The notes beneath the pieces were generated by a model. The model was not told the DNA's origin, did no database searches, and was given only the letters and a program-made list of their open reading frames with translations. From UBA7662 sp943369355 (lineage in GTDB: Bacteria; Bacteroidota; Bacteroidia; UBA7662): a stretch of DNA of 64,000 nucleotides. Position numbers and translations under genes: made by a program. The stretch covers positions 186,001 to 250,000 of the forward strand of contig CALRMX020000003.1 in NCBI GenBank assembly GCA_943369355.1. The letters run 5' to 3'. Each line of letters starts with the position of its first letter. Position 1 is the stretch's first letter. Positions 10,001-16,217 of this stretch are shown here, piece after piece.

Positions 10001-11896
10001 CCGTGAATTACCAGTTAATGTAATAAGTCCCGAAATGGAATTGTTGCCCGAAATATTTCGGATAGCACCAACGTTTCCATTACCCACGCTGCTCAAAGTA
10101 ATAGGCCTTGCGAAAGTTACCCCTCCTTGTAGCCCCAAGGTACCACTACCGCTAACGGCTATAGTACCTGAGGTACCGAAAGCACTTACATTATTGGGAA
10201 TTATGGTTCCCGCCGAAATGTTGGTATTTCCAGTATAGGTGTTCGCCACATTCATGAGCAAAGTACCATTACCGTCTTTGTTCATGGTGCCACTTCCAAG
10301 CGTAAACGTACCGCTTGCCCGTGCACCTCCATTTCCGCCGAGGGTAAAAGCGAGTCCTGAACCATTGATTGCGTTTGCTGCAGTCAGCAAGAGCGAATCT
10401 GCATCGACATTGATACGAGCTGCTGATCCCAACGTAATGGTCGACGAAATGGTGTTGTTGCCACTTATGCTTCTTATAGCTCCCGAATTCGAGACACCAG
10501 TTCCATTGATGGTAATTGCGCGGGTGAAGTTGATAGTTCCCTGTATTTGTAAGGTAGCTCCACTTACTACCGTGATGGTACCACTTGCGCCTAACGCACC
10601 AGCATTTTGAATATTTAAAACTCCAGTGGAAATGGAGGTGCCACCTGTATATGTATGTGCAACGGATAAGGTGGCAGTACCAGTCCCCTCTTTAACTAAC
10701 TGACCAGAACCTAGGTTCATGGCTGAGGAGATAAGAATCGACGAGGAGCCCGCAAGGGTAAGGTTATGGTTGGCAGAACTTATAGAGGTGCCTGCTGCCG
10801 ATAGGGTTAAGGTACCTGCATCGCTATGGATACGGCTGGCTGAACCTAGCGTTACGGTTCCACTGATGGTATTGTTACCGCTAATATTACGAAGAGCGCC
10901 TACACTAGATGGGCCTGTACCGTTAATGGTTATCGGACGTGCAAAATTGATTCCCCCTTGAATTTGTAACGAGGCTCCCGAATTGATGGTTATGGTTCCC
11001 GATGCCCCCAAAGCGCTGGGGTCTTGCACATTGATTGCTCCGGCATTGACTACTTTGTTCCCCGAAAAAGTATTAATTCCTGCCAAAATTGCTGTACCTG
11101 TACCCTCCTTGGTGAAGCTGCCCGATCCGGTAATCACACCGCCGATGTCGAAATTGCCGTTACCCGTTAAAGTAACCGCGTTGGTTCCTTGCGCTAATGC
11201 GGTAACTCCGTCGAGATTTAAACTACCGCCATCCGACTGCAGCGTACTGGTAGCCGTTAGCGTTACTGTTCCGGTAACGACATTGGTACCACTATTATTA
11301 CGAAGTACACCTGTTGCACCAACGCCTGTGCCCGCAACCGAAAAACTGCGGTCAATGGTTAATCCGCCTTCGAATTGAAATGCAGCACCACTGTTTACTG
11401 TAACCAACGATGTTGCACCCAAAGCTGTAGGACTCACCAATCGTACAACACCATTTTGAACGGTTGTTGCCCCTGTATAATTACTCGTACCCGAAATGCT
11501 GAAAGTACCTGTGCCCGTTTTAATCAAGGCTAAACTTCCATTAAAAGCACCGCTGTAGGTACTACTCGTATTGTCGGTACCAACCGTGACTGTCGGTGTG
11601 CCCGAAGCCGTGCTCACCGTGCCATTCCCCGCTAATGACCCGGCTGAAAAATTGAATCCAGCCAAGGCAAGCGTACCTGTGACTTGAATGAACGTAGAGG
11701 TGGTTGTATTCGCCGATAAGGTTACCGTATGCAGCGCATTGATATACACTTCGTTGGTACCAGTCGGCACAACACCACCAAGCCAAGTCGATGGGCTATT
11801 CCATGGCCCGGAAGTGATTGAATTGGATGCAGGTTGTGCAAAAGCCTGAATTGCGGTGAGTAGGAAAAACAGTAAGCTGACGAAAACGCGAAACAT
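1001..11896 (-). CDS. Giant PATR-repeat surface protein with T9SS sorting domain
   Basis: The protein has 3,631 residues. Residues 1-21 are a signal peptide (MFRVFVSLLFFLL...AFAQ). About 16 autotransporter-associated beta-strand repeats follow (pattern K-x-G-x-G-x-x-x-L-x-G-x-N-x-Y-x-G-x-T-x-I-x-x-G-x-L) up to about residue 2,250. A 'WLG..S.NW..A.NW' G8-like segment lies near residue 1,590. Ig/invasin-like segments lie near 2,400-2,700, a YDG-type module (DKVYDGTTA) near 2,735, and another 'W.GG....W..A.NW' segment near 2,980. A type A T9SS tail starts near 3,555 (PTPNPFSDQ ... PAGTYVIRL). Such proteins are exported across the outer membrane and anchored or released as long beta-solenoid adhesins or matrix proteins. 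An upstream in-frame start at 11977 would hide the signal peptide, so 11896 is used; GGAAGG lies before it. The exact ligand is unknown. Confidence 0.9.
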   Translation of the reverse strand: MFRVFVSLLFFLLTAIQAFAQPASNSITSGPWNSPSTWLGGVVPTGTNEVYINALHTVTLSANTTTSTFIQVTGTLALAGFNFSAGSLAGNGTVSTASGTPTVTVGTDNTSSTYSGAFNGSLALIKTGTGTFSISGTSNYTGATTVQNGVVRLVSPTALGATSLVTVNSGAAFQFEGGLTIDRSFSVAGTGVGATGVLRNNSGTNVVTGTVTLTATSTLQSDGGSLNLDGVTALAQGTNAVTLTGNGNFDIGGVITGSGSFTKEGTGTAILAGINTFSGNKVVNAGAINVQDPSALGASGTITINSGASLQIQGGINFARPITINGTGPSSVGALRNISGNNTISGTVTLGSASRIHSDAGTLTLSAAGTSISSANHNLTLAGSSSILISSAMNLGSGQLVKEGTGTATLSVAHTYTGGTSISTGVLNIQNAGALGASGTITVVSGATLQIQGTINFTRAITINGTGVSNSGAIRSISGNNTISSTITLGSAARINVDADSLLLTAANAINGSGLAFTLGGNGGARASGTFTLGSGTMNKDGNGTLLMNVANTYTGNTNISAGTIIPNNVSAFGTSGTIAVSGSGTLGLQGGVTFARPITLSSVGNGNVGAIRNISGNNSISGLITLTGNSRINSDLNTLTLTAANVLTGTTQALTLGGAGNITFNRAITTTSGTVTKDGAGTVTLNEQNTYTGLTTVSAGTLAYGDNNILSTGNLTVTGGVLSLSTFSDTVGVVTVSGGSITGTGTLYSITNFSFSGGTISANLGGDIGLIKTGAGTLTLTGNNNFTGQVWIQNGAISVATLNNVVSGSPTSNLGAPNSVANGTIRLGSATTTGQLIYTGAAFTTDRVIELAGSTGGGIITHNGSGALVFNSAITVTAAGAKSLTLGGTNTADNFFNGAISDGSGTVSLIKSDAGRWILPNANTLTGTVTINGGTINIRNNTAFGTGGAVSIASGASLELQGNITLTKTITVTGTGAASANGTLRSVSGTNVLAGSFIATTNTTHRIQTDAPSTLSLSGAPAIDHSTRNVTIQGTGNTTIPLGSNMIGTTGSLTKEGTGTLIMDGSKFTTGQVTITAGTIRLGGNNRFDVTTLLSVAGTLDMNGFSQTVSGLIGAGTINSGVAGTCSLIIDNSTGTARTYTGVINNGSGTLTVRKLGTTDQTFSGTSNYSGQTFIDGGRLIITGVLANTGTTSSIGTGNTVAAITIANGGSLVYNSGTARSMSRPIVIVTSGSVVMEGNTTLTLTGGITGTNADLTLNTSGGTGRIITVTTTGLTLGTGGVTKLGTGVVNMNVANSYTGTTTISAGTYTIGNTTAIPAASPVVNDATLNLNGTNITIASLAGTTGGAQVRNNSATACTLTMSSASGSTNYIGAILNGTGVLNIIKTGAYTQIFGGNNTYTGSTTINGGILRANSNTAFSNSSAHILANTAGVELDMTGYDMTVATIEGGGVTGGIVRLGTATLTLAGTASYNYSGRIIGEGVGGIVKNGTGVFTLNRSPEYEGFTRIRQGTLRAGVDLTFIGTLIISDTLTGRFDCSNRASIAPFLSFNSTRQVGGSWGSTSSVASNRTNTYFTSGSTGTIFVNDGRREGYWLGTVSSNWFTAGNWHDNIIPTSTTEVVLEDMSINAPSLNGTGNCGNIIIFPGAELTLVGTSTLNVYLEMFNNGQLIPNSSTIVFRRATGTTRVIARPNGTDIDFNQVQYVGSGTLRFQTSVPTPIWMTGTLRNTGGGTIDFYGKDFRAGAVAGNGTLTNSLTFPTILNLEANAGIDTFTGVIANGTGGLSIVKSGTSIQTLSGNNTFAGGTTLSGGTLRVLNSANALGTGAVTMSGTTPELEVLATAGGTLTLANAINVQTTSEITSNTLTSGNGATINLGALTLNASTLTILGGTNVAADTAEINFSSVTHTGAPIYTVQNPAGGGITRLGLGTLTGATFTTTMNGNGEIIQTGPFTIATGAGTSAINYNGTGRLTLNQNNALTDRVTVTSGELVATTNANALGSGSNVYLSGGILILRDDNPINFGRPVFYTSNSSRIELDRNTAGAGVAFGMGAFAFTTGISTVNVDRGPNVSSGLAEVNFGTLTMVTGSIFNIDSLCSLGSTQLSGNQTITKNRFGQLNLTGAVNGTRTAVTTLVQGNLRLTVTNALSSGTATLNLDSGTLVLAADANTAFNGTNVLVRTSAGGIQSDRVNAAATDMIHTINQLNWNANNLTLNVSRGANITGAALGNVQVTTLNMNTASRTYNYSVQANASILWPTLTLAASTVVNLRGPGQVGQAAGANLTAPTTATINQLGSGAFALSGSANSIQSTVNIDSGEVRVDNNTQRLRLLTIDEPGRFNPGTDTAFTLGMLINGVRQSPRLYGSQASPAQFRSDTLFTPSSPGMLGLKGYLTFITAPTPGRSSFLFATPPAVNITDSLGVAINNASNTSPVRAFLTLNDANNRGRLRGDSVELMVNDRATFDSLRLGGRKDSLYRIGFVVDSLVTPVLESSNLFVTPGPIDPSLSFVVFSVDTAIANGVDSVNVTVFISDIDSNVIANEFVSLTQDSGKVSNITAENFSFSNSLGFARFKVSTTVADSIDYFAVIEVSGDEPFQDSARVYFVPGPPFRLQYDFQPYTAAINTVFFPSIQVSIFDSNNNRMWTDTNVVELSLFPTGFINGGTTATEVSGVATFPLVSIENGGTYIMVATVNDTVTVNSLEFDIIENYYRGGKGDGHFASQGREQTLQGRFILRITGNFTADDKVYDGTTAITSGGLTVDSISFSGLEPEFPNVSLDTLTYGFQSASVGDNKRVVVQNALLTGSDTSEYLLTLLGSPSGTARILGQSYFGGNGRGDSQAMTDTVFLDGTSAEPDRFELIAQPGDQLSNTPFTLRARLLAANNRPVPFGADSARISIFTNPGSLQLGGTITQNLTSGEAVFGDITLDRFGNGARLAIEPISSPYTIDTVVTGSFDVYTVFSGGEGKGDDTKQLISRGFDGFLYDVWTGGTSSAERDWYTATNWSTERVPLDTSRILIPLRNDQPKLFRSSTPALNAFTVASGGKLSLLNGVTLTIDSAATSPVADGPLLRVSDGATFETLGNSRIVLEPGARYLNLSSGVPLLEVKQRITGLKGWRMLSSPVRTTYADWLDSLETQGYTGSNYDSLQPNILSFAETDTGTTLQSWRKPANATDSTTQGRGYYAYIFNGAGYPANVSGGGNYRDTLPITLTATGKEPDLSGGAYFTYNELSYTPRSLSTQADTAGGNRFFLDENVADAGWNMLGNPTASTLSWDMNSGAWDKTNLDNTIYIWDPSFGGGVGGYRYWNGAVGNINDTTLESGLLAPYQGFWVHANAASPLLRFTNTAKTDTAQRYLSRRAAPPTVSMRIKGAGMEANSYVSFDTEGITGPDQKDGYQLESYADSWLMLYTNSSALHKKPLVINTLPDEIENELAIPVHISASREGAAVNGNYRLEWDLTSNIPANWEIALMDHIGQRAISMTRYNYLDFSYTAPVQPTATRRTEASAFRTPGSVLHSAPEDAPIFRQQKPATRPFTIVVLPNYDGAQLTYRPDHPYLYPPTPNPFSDQCRISFYLPGPMDASIEVIDLYGRVMLREESRFYDGGTHEIDWYTARIPAGTYVIRLITNEFVSTQKGVKVR
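9900..11500 (-). repeat. Tandem ~135-140-codon modules inside the giant repeat protein
   Basis: Near the N-terminal end of the giant protein the signature G-A-[IL]-R-x-[IN]-S-G-[NT]-N recurs with nearby DNA at about 11300, 10895, 10475 and 10060, so the module is roughly 405-420 bp. Each module contains one PATR repeat, an 'ALG-ASGTI' strand, a 'LQIQGG..F.R.ITI.GTG' strand and an 'SRI..D...L.L' strand. A more diverged fifth copy lies near 8940. The spacing shows internal duplication of a whole module and not just of the short beta-strand repeat. Confidence 0.75.
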
Positions 11897-11950
11897 AGTC
11901 CTTCCTGTGCTTTTTTGAAGCAATCCCCCCTGGTCTCGAGAGGCTGGAGA

Positions 11951-11958
11951 CAAATATA
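11951..11958 (-). promoter_or_regulatory. Candidate -7 promoter box for the giant protein gene
   Basis: On the minus strand this reads TATATTTG, a full match to the Bacteroidetes -7 consensus TAnnTTTG, 55 nt before the chosen start codon. The -33 element is not convincing: the nearest TTG leaves a 16-bp gap instead of about 19-21. The rest of the 371-bp gap (11897-12267) shows no gene. It holds only a weak A/T hairpin at 12218-12247 (CCAAAAAA / TTTTTTGG) after the upstream operon. Confidence 0.4.
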
Positions 11959-12267
11959 ATTTCACAATAGTATTCAATCGTCTATTTTGCCGCTATAATC
12001 ATTCCATACGTGCCTTTTGGAGGGCTGGATTGCAAGAATCGAAAATTAAATTTCCAAGAAAGAAATTTCCGATTGAAGACACTCGATCCATACAACCCTG
12101 ATAACCACCGCTAAGAAGTTAATCCCTGAATCAAAAATACGGTTTTTAAACCAAAATTAACTGATGTTAGTTTGGCAGTTGACGAATAATCTAAAGACTA
12201 CTCACAGGTTGATATCACCAAAAAAACGGATGAATTCCATTTTTTGGAATAAATTCTAAAAACAAGA

Positions 12268-14136
12268 CTATGGTGTGAAAGTGCGGGTTCGTGCCGTACC
12301 CGCTCCACATTGATTCACCACGCTCACGTAAATAGTGGCCGGCAAACTGCCTCGTGTCACGTATAAATTGGCCGAACCTTGTCCACTGATGATCCTCCAA
12401 TCGGGTGGCACAACCCAGTTGTAACCTTCTCCACCACCGGCACCTGAAGTCCTGAGCAACAATACATTGTCGAAATTAACCAGCAGTGAATCGGTGATCA
12501 CGGCAGGAGTTACCGCAGGTACTGTACACGGCCGCGAGCGGCCACCTCTTCCGCCGTAATCAGATGCCCGAGTGCTATCGTCTAATGCAGCACGACTTCG
12601 GTCGGCAAGTCTCAATAAGCCAGCAGTTGTTAACCAACTTCCAGCCCTGAATCCTCCCCCATCTGCTCCCGGCCAGTTGGTAACGTTGGCCGATCCTGCC
12701 GGATTTAATAAACCGTCGCCATGGCGACCGTCGTAAGCCCGCCCAGCAGTTGTAGCCACATTGACCGCCCTTTCCCAAACGTTGCCACTTACTTCTAACT
12801 GACCATAACGGCCTGCACCTGCTGTGGAACGACCTGTACTGGCCGTATCGGCGGCAAAAATTCCTGCCCTTGTGGGTCCATTCCCACTTTGGCTTGCTGC
12901 ATACCATGCATTTCCGCCTACAGAAGCATTAGAATATCCGGTTGCAATCAATTCGCTATCCGACCCTGCATTGGCTATGGTGTACGGATTCACGGTAATC
13001 AAATTATTGCCCCAAGCATACTCATCGGCCACCCCTTCGCGTTCACCGCGTGCTGCCTTTTCGAATTCCAATTCGGTAAGTGGCCGCAAAGCTGCAAAAT
13101 CGAGATATGCCAATACATCGCCCCAACTCAAATAGTTACAGGCTATTTCACCATGGGTGCCCCCGTTCAAGGTAGCGTCGCCCGAAGCCCAGCTGATGTT
13201 GTTTCGGTTGGTGATGGCATCGCTGTTTTTGCCGCCGCTGCCGGTAATGTCGCGATTGGCTTTTTGGGTAGCATTGAGGGTGTTAAAAAAGTCGATCCAC
13301 TGCTGCTGGGTAACTTCGTACTTCATGGCATAATAACCGTTGTAGCCTTTTGGATAGGCTGCCGGAAGTGTCCCTGCACTGCCAATGGTGCTGTCGCCAG
13401 AGCTTGAGCGGCCCCACAAATTGCCGCTGGCGTTGCCAATGGTCAAGGCGCCCTCTCCGGCAATACGTAGCGGAAGGGTAACGCCACTGGTCCAGCTACC
13501 GTTGGTAAATCCGCCATTTTCGGTACTGCCACTGCCCACAAAAAAGGCTCCTTGAGGCACAAAAACCATCTCTAGCGCATACACGCGTATTTCTATCAAA
13601 GCATTATCGTCGATGCCTTGAGCCCCGTAATTCCAACGCAGGCGCACATTGGTGGCTTCAAAGTCTCCGGGCTCCAGATTAATGGCTCCGTTCGATATAA
13701 ATACCCCCATGGCGGGGTTGGTGCTTGCGTTAAAAGCAGCTGCGGGGTCTTGCAAACCTGCTTCGATGAGCGCCGGACCAGGACCTTGGCCACCCCAGGT
13801 ACCTGGATCATGGCCCGCATTGTTGAGGTACGCATGTTGCCAGTTGCCTCCAGGTATGCGGAACTTCACAAATACCCAAGCGGCATCGTGGTTGTTGATT
13901 CCGTTCGAAAAGTTAAATCGCCAGGCATTTTCCCAGCTTAGGTTGAAGCGTATGAAGGTGAAGTTGGCCGCATTGTTCGGACCCGCTGAGGTATCACGGG
14001 CGGTCATGCGCACACGACTCACCGTAATGCCATTGGCTTCCACTTCGTGCGAAATGCTCAACAAGGCCAAGAGCACCAACAAACAGCTGGCAAGTAATTT
14101 ATGTACTGAGGCAATCATCATCCGGTTCTCCATCAT
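12268..14136 (-). CDS. Secreted FGE/SUMF1-domain protein, third of three paralogues
   Basis: The protein has 622 residues. A signal peptide ends near residue 35 (SHEVEA-NG). A beta-rich N-terminal domain contains W-x-x-A-W-x-F and D-A-A-W-V-F-V-K-F-R. The FGE-sulfatase (formylglycine-generating enzyme fold) domain starts near residue 190 (MVFVPQGAFFVG), with MKYEVTQQQW, LSWGDVLAYLDF, RPLTELEFEKAARG and SGNVWERA in order, and ends near 550. A PKD-like C-terminal segment follows (YNWVVPPDW, ISGQGSANL). Bacterial members are often non-catalytic or accessory; I cannot assign a substrate. The start overlaps the preceding stop as ATGA. Unlike its two neighbours it lacks the ~65-residue insertion after FVKFR. 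No T9SS tail is visible. Confidence 0.85.
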   Translation of the reverse strand: MMENRMMIASVHKLLASCLLVLLALLSISHEVEANGITVSRVRMTARDTSAGPNNAANFTFIRFNLSWENAWRFNFSNGINNHDAAWVFVKFRIPGGNWQHAYLNNAGHDPGTWGGQGPGPALIEAGLQDPAAAFNASTNPAMGVFISNGAINLEPGDFEATNVRLRWNYGAQGIDDNALIEIRVYALEMVFVPQGAFFVGSGSTENGGFTNGSWTSGVTLPLRIAGEGALTIGNASGNLWGRSSSGDSTIGSAGTLPAAYPKGYNGYYAMKYEVTQQQWIDFFNTLNATQKANRDITGSGGKNSDAITNRNNISWASGDATLNGGTHGEIACNYLSWGDVLAYLDFAALRPLTELEFEKAARGEREGVADEYAWGNNLITVNPYTIANAGSDSELIATGYSNASVGGNAWYAASQSGNGPTRAGIFAADTASTGRSTAGAGRYGQLEVSGNVWERAVNVATTAGRAYDGRHGDGLLNPAGSANVTNWPGADGGGFRAGSWLTTAGLLRLADRSRAALDDSTRASDYGGRGGRSRPCTVPAVTPAVITDSLLVNFDNVLLLRTSGAGGGEGYNWVVPPDWRIISGQGSANLYVTRGSLPATIYVSVVNQCGAGTARTRTFTP

Positions 14137-16217
14137 TCAACAGTTACAGTTACCAAAGTTTCAGGACCACAACCGCAGTCGTTCAAGGCCGCCACCCGCA
14201 AAATCCCGGGGGCATTGGCGTAAATTTCGGCTGTGGCGGTTCCTTGTCCGCTCACTATTTCCCAACCATTCGGTACTATCCACCAATATCCTCCCGATGA
14301 ACCGCTCGCAGTAAAGCTTGCTGTGCCACCCAGCGGGATGCTATTGCCGGTTACGATTATGGTTTCGTTCAATACTGCACAGCCACTGTTGCGAATTCCT
14401 CTTCCTCCGGCTGTTGCCGAACGCGTTGCCGAAGTATTCACGGCCAAACGACGATCGCTCGTGCGAAGATCGTTGGCGACCGACGACCACGAACCGCCGC
14501 GCAGGCCGTAACCTAATCCGCTGCTGTCGGGCCAATTGGCGGCATTTGCATTGCCTAACGCCAGATTCGAAGCGCCATTTCGACGAATTTCACCGTCACC
14601 ATGTACACCAGTGAAGGCCCTTCCTTCGGCAGTGCCGGTATTCACCACAGCTTCGGCTACATTGCCGCTGAGCTCGAGTATACCCCATAAACCCGAACCG
14701 CTTTGTGCTCGGCCAGCGGTGGTATCGGTAAACGAACCTACCCGCAGGGGCCCAGGTACGCCCCCTTGGTTGCCAAAAACGGCATTGGCGTTGGCAGTAG
14801 CGCTGTTTTCACCGCTTTGTCCACCCAAACTGATGGCTGCTGCAGCTGTAATTGAAGTGCTGGCCCACGCATAAGCGTTGCTCACCGCTTGTTGCTGACC
14901 GCGAGCGGCCTTTTCGTATTCTAATTCGGTTAAGGGACGTAGGGCCGACCAATCCATATACGCTGCCACATCGGCCCAACTCAAGAAGTTGCAGGCAATA
15001 AATTGTCCATCTCCTGCCTCGCCACCGGTACCGTTGCCGTTGAGGTCGCAATAAAACGACAGCGCACCATTGCTCGGAATGCTGGCATTGATGCGAATGC
15101 CGTTGCGCGCGCTAAGCGATGCGCTGCCCGAGAGCACGTAACGATTCGTAACGCTGGTAACGCCCGGGGCCAGGTTGGTTTCGGTGCGGTTGTTTTGGTG
15201 GATGCGGTTGAGTGAATTTAAGAAATCGACATACTGCTGCTGACTGATTTCGTACTTCATCACATAGGCTGCGCGCACCCCTTTGGGATAGGCAGCGGGT
15301 AGCGTTTGGGTAGTGCTGTTGTTGTAATCGTCGGCTACGGCCATGCCGGTGGCATTGCTGTTGGCCAAGTTGATTGAATCGGTACCGCCCAACGTAAGGG
15401 CCGCCTCGGAGGCAATGAGGTATGGGGTTGCTGCATTCCCATTGCGGAACTGGCCCGCCAGGGTGCTGCTGCCGTCACCGACAAAAAAGGCCCCTTCAGG
15501 AACAAACACCATCTCCACACCAAAGGCACGCACTTCCACCACATCGTCGTGGCCCACATTATTCATGCGGTAATTCCAACGGAGTTCAAGCCCCGTTTGG
15601 GTAAAGGTGCCATAACCTTCGGCACTGCGGTACACAAATACGCCCAAACCGGGATTAGCTGCCGAATCGAAGGCCGAAAACGGATTGGCCAAACCATTCA
15701 ATAAGGTGGCCGAGGTGCCGGTACCCGTACTGTGCTGTGCGGCAGTTCCTAAAAAGGCGTGTTCCCAAATGCGGCTGGCGCGCACAACGGCATTATTGAG
15801 TGGAGTAGACGGGGTTTCGTTGACCGAAAACTGCGTTTGATTTAAAATAGCGGTGATGACACTGTTGGACGTAAAAGCCCCTGTGCCGGAAGCAACCCAC
15901 ACGGGCATGCCCACGCGCAAACCGCTGGTGGTATTTACGGTAATGGTAGTGCCGCTGCTGCTGGCCGTGGCGGTACTGGTGTAGTCGGTTGCGCCCACCC
16001 TAAACTTCACAAACACCCAGGCGGCGTCGTGGCTGTTGATGTTCGAGTTTAAGCCATAACGCCACGAATAGTCCCAACTGAGATCGAAACGTACCCGGGT
16101 AGAGCCAGTGGTGGTGTCCTGACTGGTGAGCACCACATTGCTCACCGAAATATTCGTAGCCAGTAGCTGCTGTACCAGCAAAAACATCAAAACAACTAAC
16201 GCTGCTATCTTTCTCAT
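14133..16217 (-). CDS. Secreted FGE/SUMF1-domain protein, second of three paralogues
   Basis: The protein has 694 residues with a signal peptide (residues 1-20, ending QQLLA). The layout matches the downstream paralogue: an N-terminal beta domain with D-A-A-W-V-F-V-K-F-R, an FGE domain (MVFVPEGAFFVG, MKYEISQQQYVDF, LSWADVAAYMDW, RPLTELEYEKAARG, LSGNVAEAVVN) and a C-terminal PKD-like segment (GGYWWIVPNGW, SGQGTA). A ~65-residue Ser/Thr-rich beta module (GTTITVNTTSGLRVGMPVW region) sits between FVKFR and the next conserved IWEHA. A longer loop with NGTGGEAGDGQF occurs inside the FGE domain. Stop and start codons overlap neighbours as ATGA on both sides, so the trio is one coupled transcript. 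Enzymatic activity is not established. Confidence 0.85.
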   Translation of the reverse strand: MRKIAALVVLMFLLVQQLLATNISVSNVVLTSQDTTTGSTRVRFDLSWDYSWRYGLNSNINSHDAAWVFVKFRVGATDYTSTATASSSGTTITVNTTSGLRVGMPVWVASGTGAFTSNSVITAILNQTQFSVNETPSTPLNNAVVRASRIWEHAFLGTAAQHSTGTGTSATLLNGLANPFSAFDSAANPGLGVFVYRSAEGYGTFTQTGLELRWNYRMNNVGHDDVVEVRAFGVEMVFVPEGAFFVGDGSSTLAGQFRNGNAATPYLIASEAALTLGGTDSINLANSNATGMAVADDYNNSTTQTLPAAYPKGVRAAYVMKYEISQQQYVDFLNSLNRIHQNNRTETNLAPGVTSVTNRYVLSGSASLSARNGIRINASIPSNGALSFYCDLNGNGTGGEAGDGQFIACNFLSWADVAAYMDWSALRPLTELEYEKAARGQQQAVSNAYAWASTSITAAAAISLGGQSGENSATANANAVFGNQGGVPGPLRVGSFTDTTAGRAQSGSGLWGILELSGNVAEAVVNTGTAEGRAFTGVHGDGEIRRNGASNLALGNANAANWPDSSGLGYGLRGGSWSSVANDLRTSDRRLAVNTSATRSATAGGRGIRNSGCAVLNETIIVTGNSIPLGGTASFTASGSSGGYWWIVPNGWEIVSGQGTATAEIYANAPGILRVAALNDCGCGPETLVTVTVE

